In this document: positions 36,101 through 45,500 of the stretch, one piece after another | Layout of the letters: each line of letters begins with the position of its first letter | How positions within the stretch are numbered: position 1 is the stretch's first letter | From: CAUZFZ01 sp963579025 | GTDB taxonomy: Bacteria; Planctomycetota; Planctomycetia; Planctomycetales; Planctomycetaceae | Reading direction: 5' to 3' | DNA: 64,000 bases | Assembly: GCA_963579025.1 (NCBI GenBank) | Contig: CAUZFZ010000027.1 | Location: 16,811-80,810 of the forward strand | The notes under the pieces: generated by a model | What the model was told of the DNA's origin: nothing | What the model saw: the letters and a program-made list of their open reading frames with translations, nothing else | The model's database searches: none | Translations under genes and position numbers: made by a program

Positions 36101-36329
36101 GTCGTACGATCCAGCGCTCGCCGGAAATATCGTCTGCCGGAGCTTGAAGCGATTGAAACCACTGCGGACTGGCAGATGTCGAACCGGCTGCTGCGCTCAG
36201 ACACAGCTTTGGTTCGAGTCGTTCTGCCTGGTTCAGTCGGTCGCGCCAGCGTTTACGACGACCCTGTCCTCGGGGCTCGTTCTGCCGACGTGAAAAAGGC
36301 CCGCTGGACAGCCAGTGAGTGAAGATCAT
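27144..36329 (-). CDS. giant secreted multidomain protein: subtilase, FG-GAP propellers, dockerin, metzincin motif
   Basis: A 3061-aa protein. The N-terminus is basic with RLEPKLCLSAAA (residues 37-48), a LEPR-XLL-type sorting/secretion segment of large planctomycete surface proteins. The S8 subtilase domain (about 165-530) has an intact triad: Asp204 (VIDSGVDYTHPD), His309 (HGTHVAG) and Ser482 (GTSMATPH). Dx[DN]xDG calcium-type loops are inserted between Asp and His. Then come a right-handed-helix-like region with short repeats (about 655-960), SdrD-B-like modules, and two FG-GAP arrays. The first (DNA about 33.1-31.6 kb) is integrin-like with seven repeats (SSAGDVNGDGIDDLLIG); the second (30.9-29.8 kb) also has seven. 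Two Big_12-like Ig modules, a short RTX (GGEGTDQFDGG) and a cohesin-like sandwich follow. Next are a dockerin (DLDDSGEIGFGDVARFA, FDRSGDVDFGDVALFA) and a C-terminal HELGHYAGWGHDDDGLMSE metzincin motif. It is probably surface-bound or secreted. Substrates are unknown. Confidence 0.95.
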   Translation of the reverse strand: MIFTHWLSSGPFSRRQNEPRGQGRRKRWRDRLNQAERLEPKLCLSAAAGSTSASPQWFQSLQAPADDISGERWIVRLDAASTAQSADVAGARELLQANSVPITVLRGLGLPGMLLVSSTHGHDETSRVLEDSGLAEYFVPDQSVEAQTLVPDDPEFGTSQYSFNNAGQFFGSANADINAPEAWDLFPESDPRPGSHDVVAAVIDSGVDYTHPDLARNIWLNQGEIPPSLAEVLTDTDADGLITFVDLNQPANAAHVTDSNGNGFIDAADLLSDSAWENSTDEDGNGLTDDLIGWDFLNNDNDPIDDHRHGTHVAGTIGAVGDNGLGVSGVNWDVSVMPLKFLNTQLTGSTSDAILAINYATMMRSQFDTNVRVMNASWGTLGDFNPDLQDAISAAQSADVLFVAAAGNGDVTGRGVDLDNDLGFYPASFDTDNIIAVAATDNSDNLARFSNFGATSVDLAAPGVGIFGLNLGGGFIFRTGTSMATPHVTGTVALLAALRPFAAASELRDALIESVRSVGGLSGDVATGGLLDANGALSIDTFAPRGSVTVASDVTTDGATTQDIIVKYLDDTNVDAGSLGDTDVIIRRRDDGAEFSAPLIFGPNGNGPDVDVLYRMTPPNGSWLLEDNGIYEVVLQAGEVSDTGGHLTRETVIGSFEVTIAFAGQVSVTTTADGISPGSLRAAVQTANASAGLNTIVLRPDETYVLDIAGDGEDASATGDLDITDVDGLVIRGNGATIEMAGGIDRVLDVQSSGSLTLLDVTISGGSISGGGGGVRNNGGTLTIERSLLTASSATFGGAVSTTGNTTLINTTVSGNTATNGAGIDHASGVLLLSSVSVTNNIATNEGGGIRSAANAQLQNTIIADNTATSANPDTSGSFASNGHNLVGDLGTATGLTNGTDGDQTGNSGTPIDPVLGDLKDNGGFTFTHRLLPGSPAIDTGDNSIAPSVDQRNVVRPIDADNDGTATADIGSLERNLGDIEGAKYSDDNSNGVRDEGEPGLEGWTIYLDINNNGELDVDEPSTLTIGDDPATSGTDESGMYRFTEVPPDRYVVRELQRPGWTQTGPDSEAGVFQLADLDGVTGFRVDGTPVGARTGRTVSSAGDVNGDGIDDLLIGAPYAQSPDTSSGAAYVVFGTNTGQSGNFPPTFSLGSLDGSNGFRLDGPGVKAYAGYSVTFAGDVNGDGIDDLAIGAPDLIGNDFGQDAGPGSVYVVFGKDSAQAGDFPASFNVSSLDGTTGFRVLGVTDSDSFGVAVSSAGDVNGDGIADLLIGADHADPNGTDSGAAFVVFGKDTSVDGNFPTTLNASSLDGSNGFRVNGGAGVITTVERTGHAVSAAGDINGDGVDDLAIGAYTAFGADLRSGNPGDNGDFAGFVYVVYGNSSTAFSATIELSDLDGGNGFRLEGPTGQEIGSTLSGASDVNGDGIDDIVMGASASSYVFFGRNTAQSGNFPPVTILISANLDGTTGFRLNSRFRQVSSFAGDLNGDGIGDLAVGAHRHPVDQNFGMSYVVYGRDTTQSAVSFAATETVDSLDGLTGFRFDGTTNGDFSGQGISSAGDINDDGFGDLLIGAPDADPNSQSSAGSSYVVFGGPTPVAVADDSFWTVRLQPGNTATSVDFGNVPLNGSIAGRVFRDLNTNALRDAGEAGLDNWQVFLDEDDDNQLDIGETSALTDSEGRFSFAGLDPFDTYRVVQVVQSGFEQTRPAAEDGPVIEVTLGAGEDRGDVDFGNLDTVGGVGFGSGTLEGNYFVDANADGIRNAGEGQAGVTVFLDLNNNGVRDSSGGNLEPAVTTQAEGLYRFEQLAGGTFTVRAINVAGREQQFPRNNTLDVSDVNVGDFPQSIAAGSFNGDSLPDLVVANIFTNDLSVLLGNGSSFNAADSIFTGSFQPRSVAVADFNQDGNDDLVVGHEATNVVSILLGQGNGAFATPITLTAGGGQTTVSTGLFTNDAFPDIAVASAVSNQAFVISNTNGSNFGVLHTVTTGTTPSRAEFANLEVNNQFNANSDPDLVVSSFGANRVETYFNTGGGSLSTASTVNVGTGASDIAVADFDLDGHLDVASANQFSDNITVLFNNGFNGQFDPVKTRSYPAGSGPTAIEAVDINMDGQIDLAVTNGSDSNLAVLLNLGGGVFQSPQNFGVGVFPVRLAWSVTSADFDQDGDPDLAVAKGVSNQAAILDNTLIAGAFRVILTGDGDETVSGLDFAVVELDVTPPTPVISSTESSPTNAPSIPITITFSEVVTGFLQTDVSVAGGSLNGFTDAGSGVFTLSVAPTGDGDVTLDIAANAAQDAAGNASLAATQFTFTSDRTAPEPVITATQSSPTSESPINVSVDFGEVVSGFVAGDLSIGNGTSANFATTNNRVFTFDVIPPADGTVTVNIAASAALDDAGNGSLAATQLSIESVTGQTVFLPAGGGVFELLVINTDVVLRRQGAAELLRQTVEPGLSFVITGSTADDELIVDLSALPGAGVTWNGDAGIDSLTVTGGTFELTTITNTGAADGVIAFDGFPVAFTGLEPIDLTGVTSTSMSVTLPDTSDNASLTPTGGGMLMLSSIDGSPTFEMVEFATPAGELRIDAGGGNDQVSAATVTTSVTIVGGPGDDMLTGGTADDILRGGEGTDQFDGGPGHDMIGDRAAGETTNSTLITVDTRVVVTPTSTDPDGHVAALPLNVTYLDEWDDFTIEVWGSTPDDDTTSIGSFSVDVPFDASFYEVTAVEFGPAFTDSRQSTTDNVSDIVSGISASTLTADLGRVDFVLMARVTFQVLAGANLTNSATGRYILPTVDDRLTANGVMFETAAGAESDSNEPAAPSIRIWPVMYDLDDSGEIGFGDVARFAQVFGNSTTTSDESYSRDFDRSGDVDFGDVALFAQNFGRSRASATQQSYALNFPNAWQPSALLSNTDSPVVAASLASGQQLLSPGTLRGLQYAAIDRFEEAGLSDSEIDALRSVEIRVEDLPDGYLGLATDDAIIIDIDVNGVGWFIDDTPRDDLEFAMLEQSGAAVASQARSRFDLLSVIAHELGHYAGWGHDDDGLMSERLNPGERRLPQSADTDDQFTAFSNLDELLGLS

Positions 36330-36547
36330 GACGTGTTGAACCGGCGTGATGGGGGGAGGCCCGCGCCATTCATGCAGTCACAACAGGCTGGTCATGTTGC
36401 TGCCAACCCAGGCCAATACTACCCGGTTCGACGTATCGGCCATCCACAACGGCCGGCTTCAGTGAGTCCGATTTGAGGCGATGGAAGTCCTCGTCGTGCG
36501 CGTATCGTGCGGGTCCTTCGAGTTATCGTGCCGGCCAGTCGACCGAG
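36330..36547. other. intergenic between the two giant genes
   Basis: 218 bp. The segment 36401-36547, just past the second giant's stop, matches 26998-27143 past the first giant's stop. The remainder lies upstream of the first giant's ATG; no strong ribosome-binding site or promoter was recognised there. Confidence 0.6.
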
Positions 36548-39500
36548 CTATGACAACCCCAACAACTCATCGAGGTTTGAGAAGGCCGTGAACTGGTCGT
36601 CTGTGTCGGCTGATTGTGGCAGACGCCGCTCACCCGGGTTAAGACGCTCACTCATCAATCCGTCGTCGTCGTGACCCCACCCGGCGTAATGCCCGAGTTC
36701 ATGAGCAATGACCGACAGGAGGTCAAAGCGGCTGCTCGCCCTGGAGGCCACAGCGACACCCGATTGCTCCAGCATTGCGAATTCGAGGTCGTCACGCGAT
36801 GTGTCGTCGATGAACCAGCCTACTCCGGAGGCGTCGATGTCGATGATGATTGCATCGTCTGCGACCAGGCCCAGATAGCCGTCTGGCAGGTCCTGCACCT
36901 GAATTTCGACGGACCTCAAGTTGTCGAGTTCCGTGGGGTTCAAACCGGCGTCCTGGAACCGATCAACGGTCGCATCCTGTAGCTCACGCACAATCTGCTG
37001 CGTGACTGGCGATGACGGCGTGTCGGCCGATGCTTCCGAGTCCGACGCATCAATACCAGCCAGTAGCGCTTCTGGCTCCCAGGCGTTGGGGAAATTCGTT
37101 GCGTAGGATTGTCGGCCCACGGATGTTCTGGAGCGACCGAAGTTTTGCGCGAACAATGCCACATCGCCGAAATCGACAACTCCGTCGCGGCTGAAATCGC
37201 GACTGAAAGTCTCGTTATTTGTCGCCGTGCTGACTCCGAATGCCTCAGCGAAGCGTGCCACGTCACCGAAACCGATCCTGCCACTGTCGTCGAGGTCGTA
37301 CATCACCGGCCAGATATTTGTGACGACTGGTGCCCTAAAGACGGAGTCTGCTTCTGACGCGTCATTCAGTGTCACCGCAGTGTTTGCTACCGACACCGCA
37401 GTATCGGTTTGCGGCAGGATGTATCTGGCCACCTGATTATTAGGCAGATCGAAACTGCTCCGCGGATCGAAGCCAATCCGAGCCAGCAGATTGAACTGGC
37501 CGTTGCCCGTTGCGGTGCCGCTCAGCGTGCCCTGAAGTCCACGCACACGACCATTCGTGTTATCGACTCCCACAAGCGAAGTCGAGGTGAAGGACGAACC
37601 GAACACGATCGAATTCTCGCTGGCCTGTGATCTCTGTGCGTCGAACGGCACGTCGACCGTAACCGTGCCAACCGAACTACCCGGCGGTTCGGCCACCCAG
37701 ACCTCGACGAAGAACTCGTCCCATTCGTCAAGGTAACGTTCGTTCGCTGGCAGGACCGCGACCGTGTCAGCACCAGTCGCGGTGATTACCGTGCGAACCT
37801 CGACACTGACGGCCACGCCGTTGACCGTGTTATTCGATCCGGTTTCCACAACATCGTGCCCGTCGCCACCGTCCAGCACGTCTTCGCCGGCACCACCAAT
37901 CAGGCTGTCGGCGCCAGAGTCACCCAGCACGATGTCGTCGCCTTCACCGCCATCGACGAGATCGTCTCCGCCTTCTCCATGCAGTTCGTCGTCACCGGCA
38001 TCTCCGAAGAGTTCGTCGTTCTCAGCGCCGCCGAAAATCGTGTCATTGCCGTTCCCGCCATGGAACGTGTCAGCCCCTTCTTCACTTTCCAGGTGGTCGT
38101 TCCCGTCACCACCAAACAACAGGTCTGCTCCCAGGCCGCCCAGGACGACGTCATCGTCCGACTGACCCTCGATCAGGTCATTCCCCGCACCACCGACCAA
38201 CGAATCCAATCCGTTGCCACCAAGAATGATGTCGTCGCCACCCTGACCCAGTGCGGTGTCGTTTCCGGCGAATCCCTGAAGCTGGTCGAGTCCGTCGCCG
38301 CCCTCAATCGAGTCTGGTCCTTTCGAGCCCAGCACGGTGTCATCGCCAGAACCAGCTAAAACCGTTGTTGCGCCATTGAAATCAACCGCCACAATGAAGT
38401 TGTCGCCGCTGTCACCGTTGATCACTGCAAGTTCGACGGACAAAACAGTATTGGTCGTGCCGTTCTGCAACTGGCCGTCGCCGAGCGTCAGGTCTTCGTT
38501 AGCGCGGACCGTGATGATCAACGTGTCTGTCCCGTCGCCGCCGTTAAGCACGTCGACGTTCAGCCCTTCGACCAGTACGTCATTGCCGGCACCTCCATCG
38601 ACCGTCACACGCCCGGCCGCTGCGCCCGCGTCCAGCCGATCCGCACCCCCACTACCTTTCAGGTTGAGTGGTGTTGTCACTGCTGTCCCAGCGTTGAGAA
38701 CGGTGACCGTGTCGGCTGACGATGAGCCCGTGACGGTCAACAGAGAGACCGTCTCAGCCACTGCCCGGAACAGCTCTGCGCCGCCTTCGATTCTGACCAG
38801 AAGATCGTCACCGTCGCGAAGGACCTCGAATCGACCGCCCGCGGATGGAAGCGCGACGCCGACTTCATTACCCGTCGTATCACCAATGACATCGACCGAG
38901 TCACTGCCGGAGACAAAACCGGTTGCTGCAGCCGTCACTACGACGGTCTGAGTCCCGTCACTGATCGCCTCATCGACGCCGACTGCCTCAAACGCCAATG
39001 AACTCTGGCCGGCTGGTATCCTCACGGTAGCCGGAACACTCAGCTCATCCACTTTGCTGCTCGTCAAAGTCACCAGCAGGTCAGTGCTGACGTCTGCCGT
39101 GTTGCGACTCACCGTGACCGTCGACTTACCGTTTGACTCCAGAACACTCGCATCAGCAATCGAAACGATCAGCGTCGCTACGTCATCATCAGTCACGTCC
39201 ACGGACACGCTGCCCGCCACGAAGTCCGTCGCAGCGGCAGTGATCGGCACACTCTGAGTACCATCTGCGATCTCTTCATTCACACCGCTGATTGTGAATT
39301 CCTGTGAAGTCTCGCCTTCTGCAATGGTCACACTCGAAAGCACGGTCGCTTCGCCGGGGTTTGCACTCAACAGGCTCACCACCAACTCGCTGCTAACATC
39401 GGCGGTGTTACGACTCACGGTCCCGGTCACACTGCCACCGTTCTCCGACAGGCTGCCTGGCGACACCGTTAACGAGAGCGTCGACACGTCATCATCGGTC

Positions 39501-42500
39501 ACAGTGATGTCCGCCTCCGCACCTGCAAGACCGCTGGCCGATGCGCTGATCCCGACCACAGAGGCACCGTCGACGACGGAGTTATCGCGGCCCGTCACTG
39601 AGAAAGTTGCAAACGACGCCCCCTCATCGATCGTGACGCGTGCCGGAACCGTCAGGTCGCCGGCATTACTGTTCAGTAAATCCACAACCAGTGCCGAGGA
39701 TGTGTCCGAGGAACTTCGCGTGACGGTGCCTGTCGAGGCGCCCCCGTTCTCAGAGACGCTCGCCGCATCAAATGTCAGAGTCAGCGTGTCGCGCAGGCCA
39801 AAGTTCAAACCAGACGCAATGCGGTTTCCAGTCGGAAGGTCGACTCGCAGCGCACCTGGCACGATCGAATTCAGCCGGACATTCACCGTGTTTGCCGCGG
39901 GGATGGACGTCAGTTGAAACCCGGGACCCAGGCTTACGGACACAACAACGTCCGGCACGTCACGGTCATCCACGACTCCATCGCCGTCATCATCGTTCAA
40001 CTGCCCGATAACCAGTGAATTTCCGATTGACCCGTCCGGCAGGACCGCCACCCCGCTGGTATCTGCCGGCTGGAAGTCGGCGGCGCCGTCGCCATTCTGG
40101 TCACCTTCGTTTCTCAGAATTCCGAATCGCCGGAGATCAGCATTCGCTCCGAATACGGTGCCCGTCTGTGTAAAGAGGACATCCAGATCTCCGTCCTGGT
40201 CGACGTCGCTTAACGACGTGTCCGTCGGGCCCACGCCAGTTGCAAACGTCCGTGCCGTACCGAATGTGCCCTCGGGTTGATCGATGACGAAAACGCTGCC
40301 GCTTAGAACATGAGTCCCGACGATTTCACTGAAACCGTCACCGTCCAGATCACCAACAGTGACGCTGGACACTCCACGCCCGCCCGTCGCGATGGGTGCT
40401 CGAGCTGCAAAGGATGAAGCCGCAGTCGAAGAGGTGTTGTTCAGAACCGTCACGGCACCCTGGCCGGAACTCAGTGTTCCACCAGCGACCAGTTGAACCG
40501 TCCCATCGGAAGTCAGCCTTCCGGCCGCGACGGACGTCACACTGCCACTGCTTTCGGACAGGAAGATCGTCTGCCGGTGCGTGAATGCTCCACTGGCCGA
40601 CCCGTCGAAGATGGCCACCGTGCTCCGTTGAGGGGCCGGGGCAACATCCGCAACGATGGCCAGGTCCTCGAAGCCGTCGCCATTGAAGTCCCCCGTCGCC
40701 ACATCACGCCAAGCGAAACTGGTCGTCCCGACGGATTCAAGGACACCACCGCTCGCGAAGTCGTCGAAGTCCACCAGCAGATCCGTTGCAAAACTTCCGT
40801 CCGGCTGTCGGGTTGTGATACCGACGCGGGGATCGAACCGGAAACCGGAGACTAATGCGGACGGTTCGCCTGCACCGGCCAGACGCAGCGGTGAGACGAA
40901 CGACGCCTCTGTGTCGAGCTCGATCCGGTCCCGCTCATCTCCAACGAAGTTTCCGTCACCATCATTAAAGAACAGTTGCACCAGCGCCACATTGATCAGC
41001 GTCGTCGCGAGATCCAGATCACCGTCGCCATCCAGATCGATCAGAGCCGTATCAATCGCCCCGTCAGACGTCGACAGCCGCTGCGTGGTCGTAAACCGGT
41101 TGCCCGGAGCATTCGTCTGTTGAGTACCCGCAGGCAACTCCACCCGCACCGAGTGCGTGTCGCCCCGCAACTGGTTGATCGTGTAGCTCCCGTCCGGCGC
41201 AGTCACACTCGACCGTTCGCCACCGTTGAGAATCCCGTCATCGTTCTTGTCGACAAACACCCGCAACCCACCAATGCCCGGTTCCGAAGCGACGCTGTCC
41301 TGCACGCCGTTTCCATCGACATCATTGAAGATCACACCTCGGACAATGCCATCCGCTGACTCGCCCAGAGCCGAGGCATCGACACTACCAATGTTGAATT
41401 CCACAGAACCAGCGGCTGCCAAACGAATCGTTGCTTCGGTGAGTGTTCGAGGAAACGTGGCCGCTTTTCCGTTCGGCAGGCTTTCCCGAAACACGTACGT
41501 ACGCTCGGAAACCAGGTCGGAGAACACGAATTCACCATTCGCGTCGGTGACGTCGCTGATTTCGGTTTCCGAGTCGAAGACACCGTTGAGATTCTCGTCC
41601 AGAAAAACGGTCCGTCCCTCATTGACCGAATCTCCGGCATTGAAGACACCATCAAGGTCTGCATCCGTGAACGAGACTCCGCGGATCGTGCCCGATTGTG
41701 CGATGGAACCAAACAAAACGTCGGAAACCGTCTGTCCGGCGATGACATTCACACTTGCCACTGGTTCCGATTCAAGACGGGCACGGTAGATGGCTTCCGC
41801 CCCGCCGCTGAACGTAGCACGAAAGACAATGCTGTCTCCGCTGATCGCGTCATGGCTGATCGCCAGGTCAGTCAGTACTTGGCCTGGAAAGTCCGTCTGA
41901 TTCTGAAAGTCTGTCCGGTCCACGATCTTGCGCAATGCGTCTTCTTCCCCGATTTGAGCGTACAGGCCGAGTTGCGATGGGAAGAGGCGATAGCCCCCGT
42001 CCCCGTTCCCCGTCAGCACGCTCACGTTGTCGCTGTTGAAATTGGCGGTGACGATGTCGAGGACTCCGTCGCCCGTCAGGTCCCCCAGTGACACCGACAC
42101 CGGGGAACTCCCCACAGCAAAGTTCCGTACCGTCTGAAACGTGCCGTCTCCATTTCCTGTTAGCACACTCACATCATTGCCGGTCGTGTTTGCAGTAACG
42201 GCATCGAGAACTCCATCGCTGTTCACGTCCCCCAGTGACACCGACACAGGGGAACTCCCCACAACAAAGTTCTGTTCCGTCTGGAACGTGCCGTCTCCAT
42301 TTCCTGTTAGCACGCTCACACTATTATCGGTCAGGTTGGCAGTAACGACATCGAGAACTCCATCGCCGTTCACGTCCCCCAGTGACACCGAGACAGGGAA
42401 ACTCCCCACAGAAAAGTTTTGTACCGTCGGGAATGTGCCGTCACCGTTTGCGGCCAGCACGCTCACGCTATTGCTGTCCTGATTGGCTATGGCGATGTCG

Positions 42501-45500
42501 AGAATTCCGTCGCCAGTCACGTCACCCAGAGACACCGAGACAGGGGTACTACCTGTAGCGAGGTTTAATGCTGTCTGAAACGAGCCGTCCCCGTTCCCCA
42601 CCAGCACGCTCACGCTGCTGCTAAATTCATTGGGCGTGACGATGTCCGGAATTCCGTCCCCCGTCACGTCACCCACAGAAACGGAGGAAAGGCCAATCCC
42701 GACAGCGAAGTTTGCTGCCGTCTGAAACGAGCCGTCTCCGTTTCCCGCCAACACACTCACGCTATTGGTGAAGCGACTGGCGGTGACGATGTCGTCGAAC
42801 CCGTCGCCGTTGATGTCGTCCAGCGCGATAGAGCGAGAGGGTCCAAAAGCAAACACAGCCCGCGCTGAGAGATTGATAACGCCGTAGTTGACGGCGGTCT
42901 GTAATGTCCCGTCCCCGTTTCCGATGAGCACGCTGACGTCGAAGTCGTTTCCAATGACCATGTCGAGCACTCCGTCGCCCGTCAGGTCACGCAGAGACAC
43001 GGATCCTGGGCGAACTCCGGCTGGCTTATCTCCGCCGCCGATGAATACCGTCTTCTGTCCATCGAAAGCCACGCTCGGAAGTACCGGCTCACCGGAAGCA
43101 GAACCAATGACTGAAATCGTCCCGGATCCATCCGGGATTGGCGTTGTCAGACCTGACAGTCGTGTGACGCCGTTGCCAACCTGAGCCAGGAAAATCGACT
43201 CTTCGCCCGTCACGTCTGACGCGCGAAACGCAGCAGACAGCCCCGAGATAGACACGTCATAGATACGGTCATAGAACGTCAGCGGCAAGATTTCATCGCC
43301 CGATCGCGTCGTGATCCGCCAGCCCGTGTTTCCGCCCACCCGCGTGTCCAGCGTGGCCTTGTCCAAGAACAGGTCAGCGCCACTCAGGATCAGCCCCGTT
43401 CCTTCGACGACGCGGTCGACCAAGATTTCGTTGTCTCCGTCCAGAATAGTCTGCCCGTTGACAAACTCGGCGAAGCGTCCGCCCGAGACGCCGCCAAGGT
43501 AGTACTGAGCGACGCTGCCGTCTGCCTGAGCCAAAAAGCCGATACTGCCGTCAGAGACGCTGAGCGAATCGAAACCACCGTTCCGACCATCCTCAATATC
43601 AGTCAAATCTGTCGAAGACGGAACACCACCGATTGGCTGGCTGATGATGGCCTGGCCGGTGTCGACCACCACGCTGATGTCACCTCGGGAATCCCGTTCG
43701 AGCACCAATTCCCGACCGTCGGTCAGTGTCGCCGTGAAAACAATTGACGATCCGTCCTGCGCGTGAGCAGTTCCGATCGACTGGATCGCTACGGCTTCAT
43801 CTGGAATCGTCAGTTCAACCGCCTCACCGTTCACCACCAATTGACTGTTCGGAGCATTGGTTTGATCGACAAACACGACGTTGCCGCCGACGACCGACGG
43901 CAGACCCAGGCCAGGATTTCCGCCGTCGGGTGTAGCGGAATCCAGCAGCGTCAGTTCCGGAGCCGTCGGCAGAACCTGCAGCGGGAAAGTTTGATCGAAT
44001 CCCGCTTGTGCAACTTCGCGAATTCTCACTTCGCCGGCAGGCAGCCCGAAGAATTCATACTGGCCGGTTTCATCTTTGGTTGTGGCCGGGTCATCGAGTC
44101 TAGTCACTGCCGACGGTTCGCTTTCCTCGCGGCGACCGTTGTCGTTTACATCCACGAACAGAGTAACCCCAGCTCGCCCCGGCTCACCCACGTTCCGTCG
44201 ACCATCAGAATTCCTGTCGAGAAACACGGCGCCGGTCACATTGCCAGTGACGGGATCGAAGGCTCCAATACTGGGAACACCATCCTGCGTCGCATCGTAC
44301 GAAAGCAACACATTCGGGCTTCCGGAATCCAGTTGACTGTTAAAAAACAGCGTTGATCCAATCAGCGAAGGCCCCCCCGTCACTTCCTGCCCGGCCCTGA
44401 CAGCACGCACGGTCCCGGTGGCCGGTTCCAGCAAAAAGAGTTCACGACGCAGCACGGGTTGCTGCGTATTGTTGTCCACTCGCGAAGAGAGAGCGGTGAA
44501 ATACACATCATCGCCGACGGCGATGAAGTCACGCACATCAGAACCTGCTGAGCCTGGAAGCAAATCGGCGACCAGTCGCAGACCATTCTGCCGATCAAAC
44601 GTTAGAAGTTCAGAACCGATACCCGCCCCGGCAATTTCTGCTGTCAGATAAATCCGGTCTCCCGATACGAACAGCACGTCGTCATCCGACGCAGACACGC
44701 GAAAACTGCTGCTAAGTGTCAGGTTCTCAGCATCGACTGGCAGTGCGTCACCGGTTCCGTCCTCAAACTCCGGTGTGTCGATCAGCAGTAACTGGACTTC
44801 ACCGAGGCGTGACGTTGTGTTCTTGAGTCGGACGAGGGCAAGGAGCTTGTCTTCAAAAGTGTCAAGCTGGACAAAGTCGTAATCACGCCGACGCAACGCG
44901 CCAAAGGCGGACCCTACTTCGTTGACCCCAAGTGCCTGGAAGTCAGTCGCACCACTCTCACGGACCTGCAACGCGATGCTGTTTCCGAACACCGTGGTGT
45001 CTGCGAAAGCCAACACGTTAATTACAGATGAGCGTCCCGAAAGAACGCTCACGTCATCACTGTTTGCGTTAGCACTGATGATGTCCTCGATACCGTCGTC
45101 GTCCACGTCAGCCACGAACACCGACTGAGGACTATCACCGGCATCAAGGTTCTGAGCTGGCTGAAACGTACCGTCCCCGTTGCCTTTCAGTACGCTCACA
45201 TTGTCGCTGCCGCGATTTGCCGTCACTATGTCTGGGAAACCGTCACCACTGACGTCGGTGACACTCACGGAATTCGGACTGTTTCCGGTCAAATAGTTCG
45301 TTGCAGCTTGAAACGTCCCATCACCATCACCTAGTAGAACACTGACCTCATTGCTGTACTCGTTCGCAGTCACGATGTCTGTCACGCCGTCCCCATTGAT
45401 GTCGTTCAGTGTTACCGCAAACGGACCACCAATGGCGTCAAAGTCCTGCGGTGTCTGAAACGTGCCGTCCCCGTTGCCTCTAAGCACGCTAACGGTGTCA

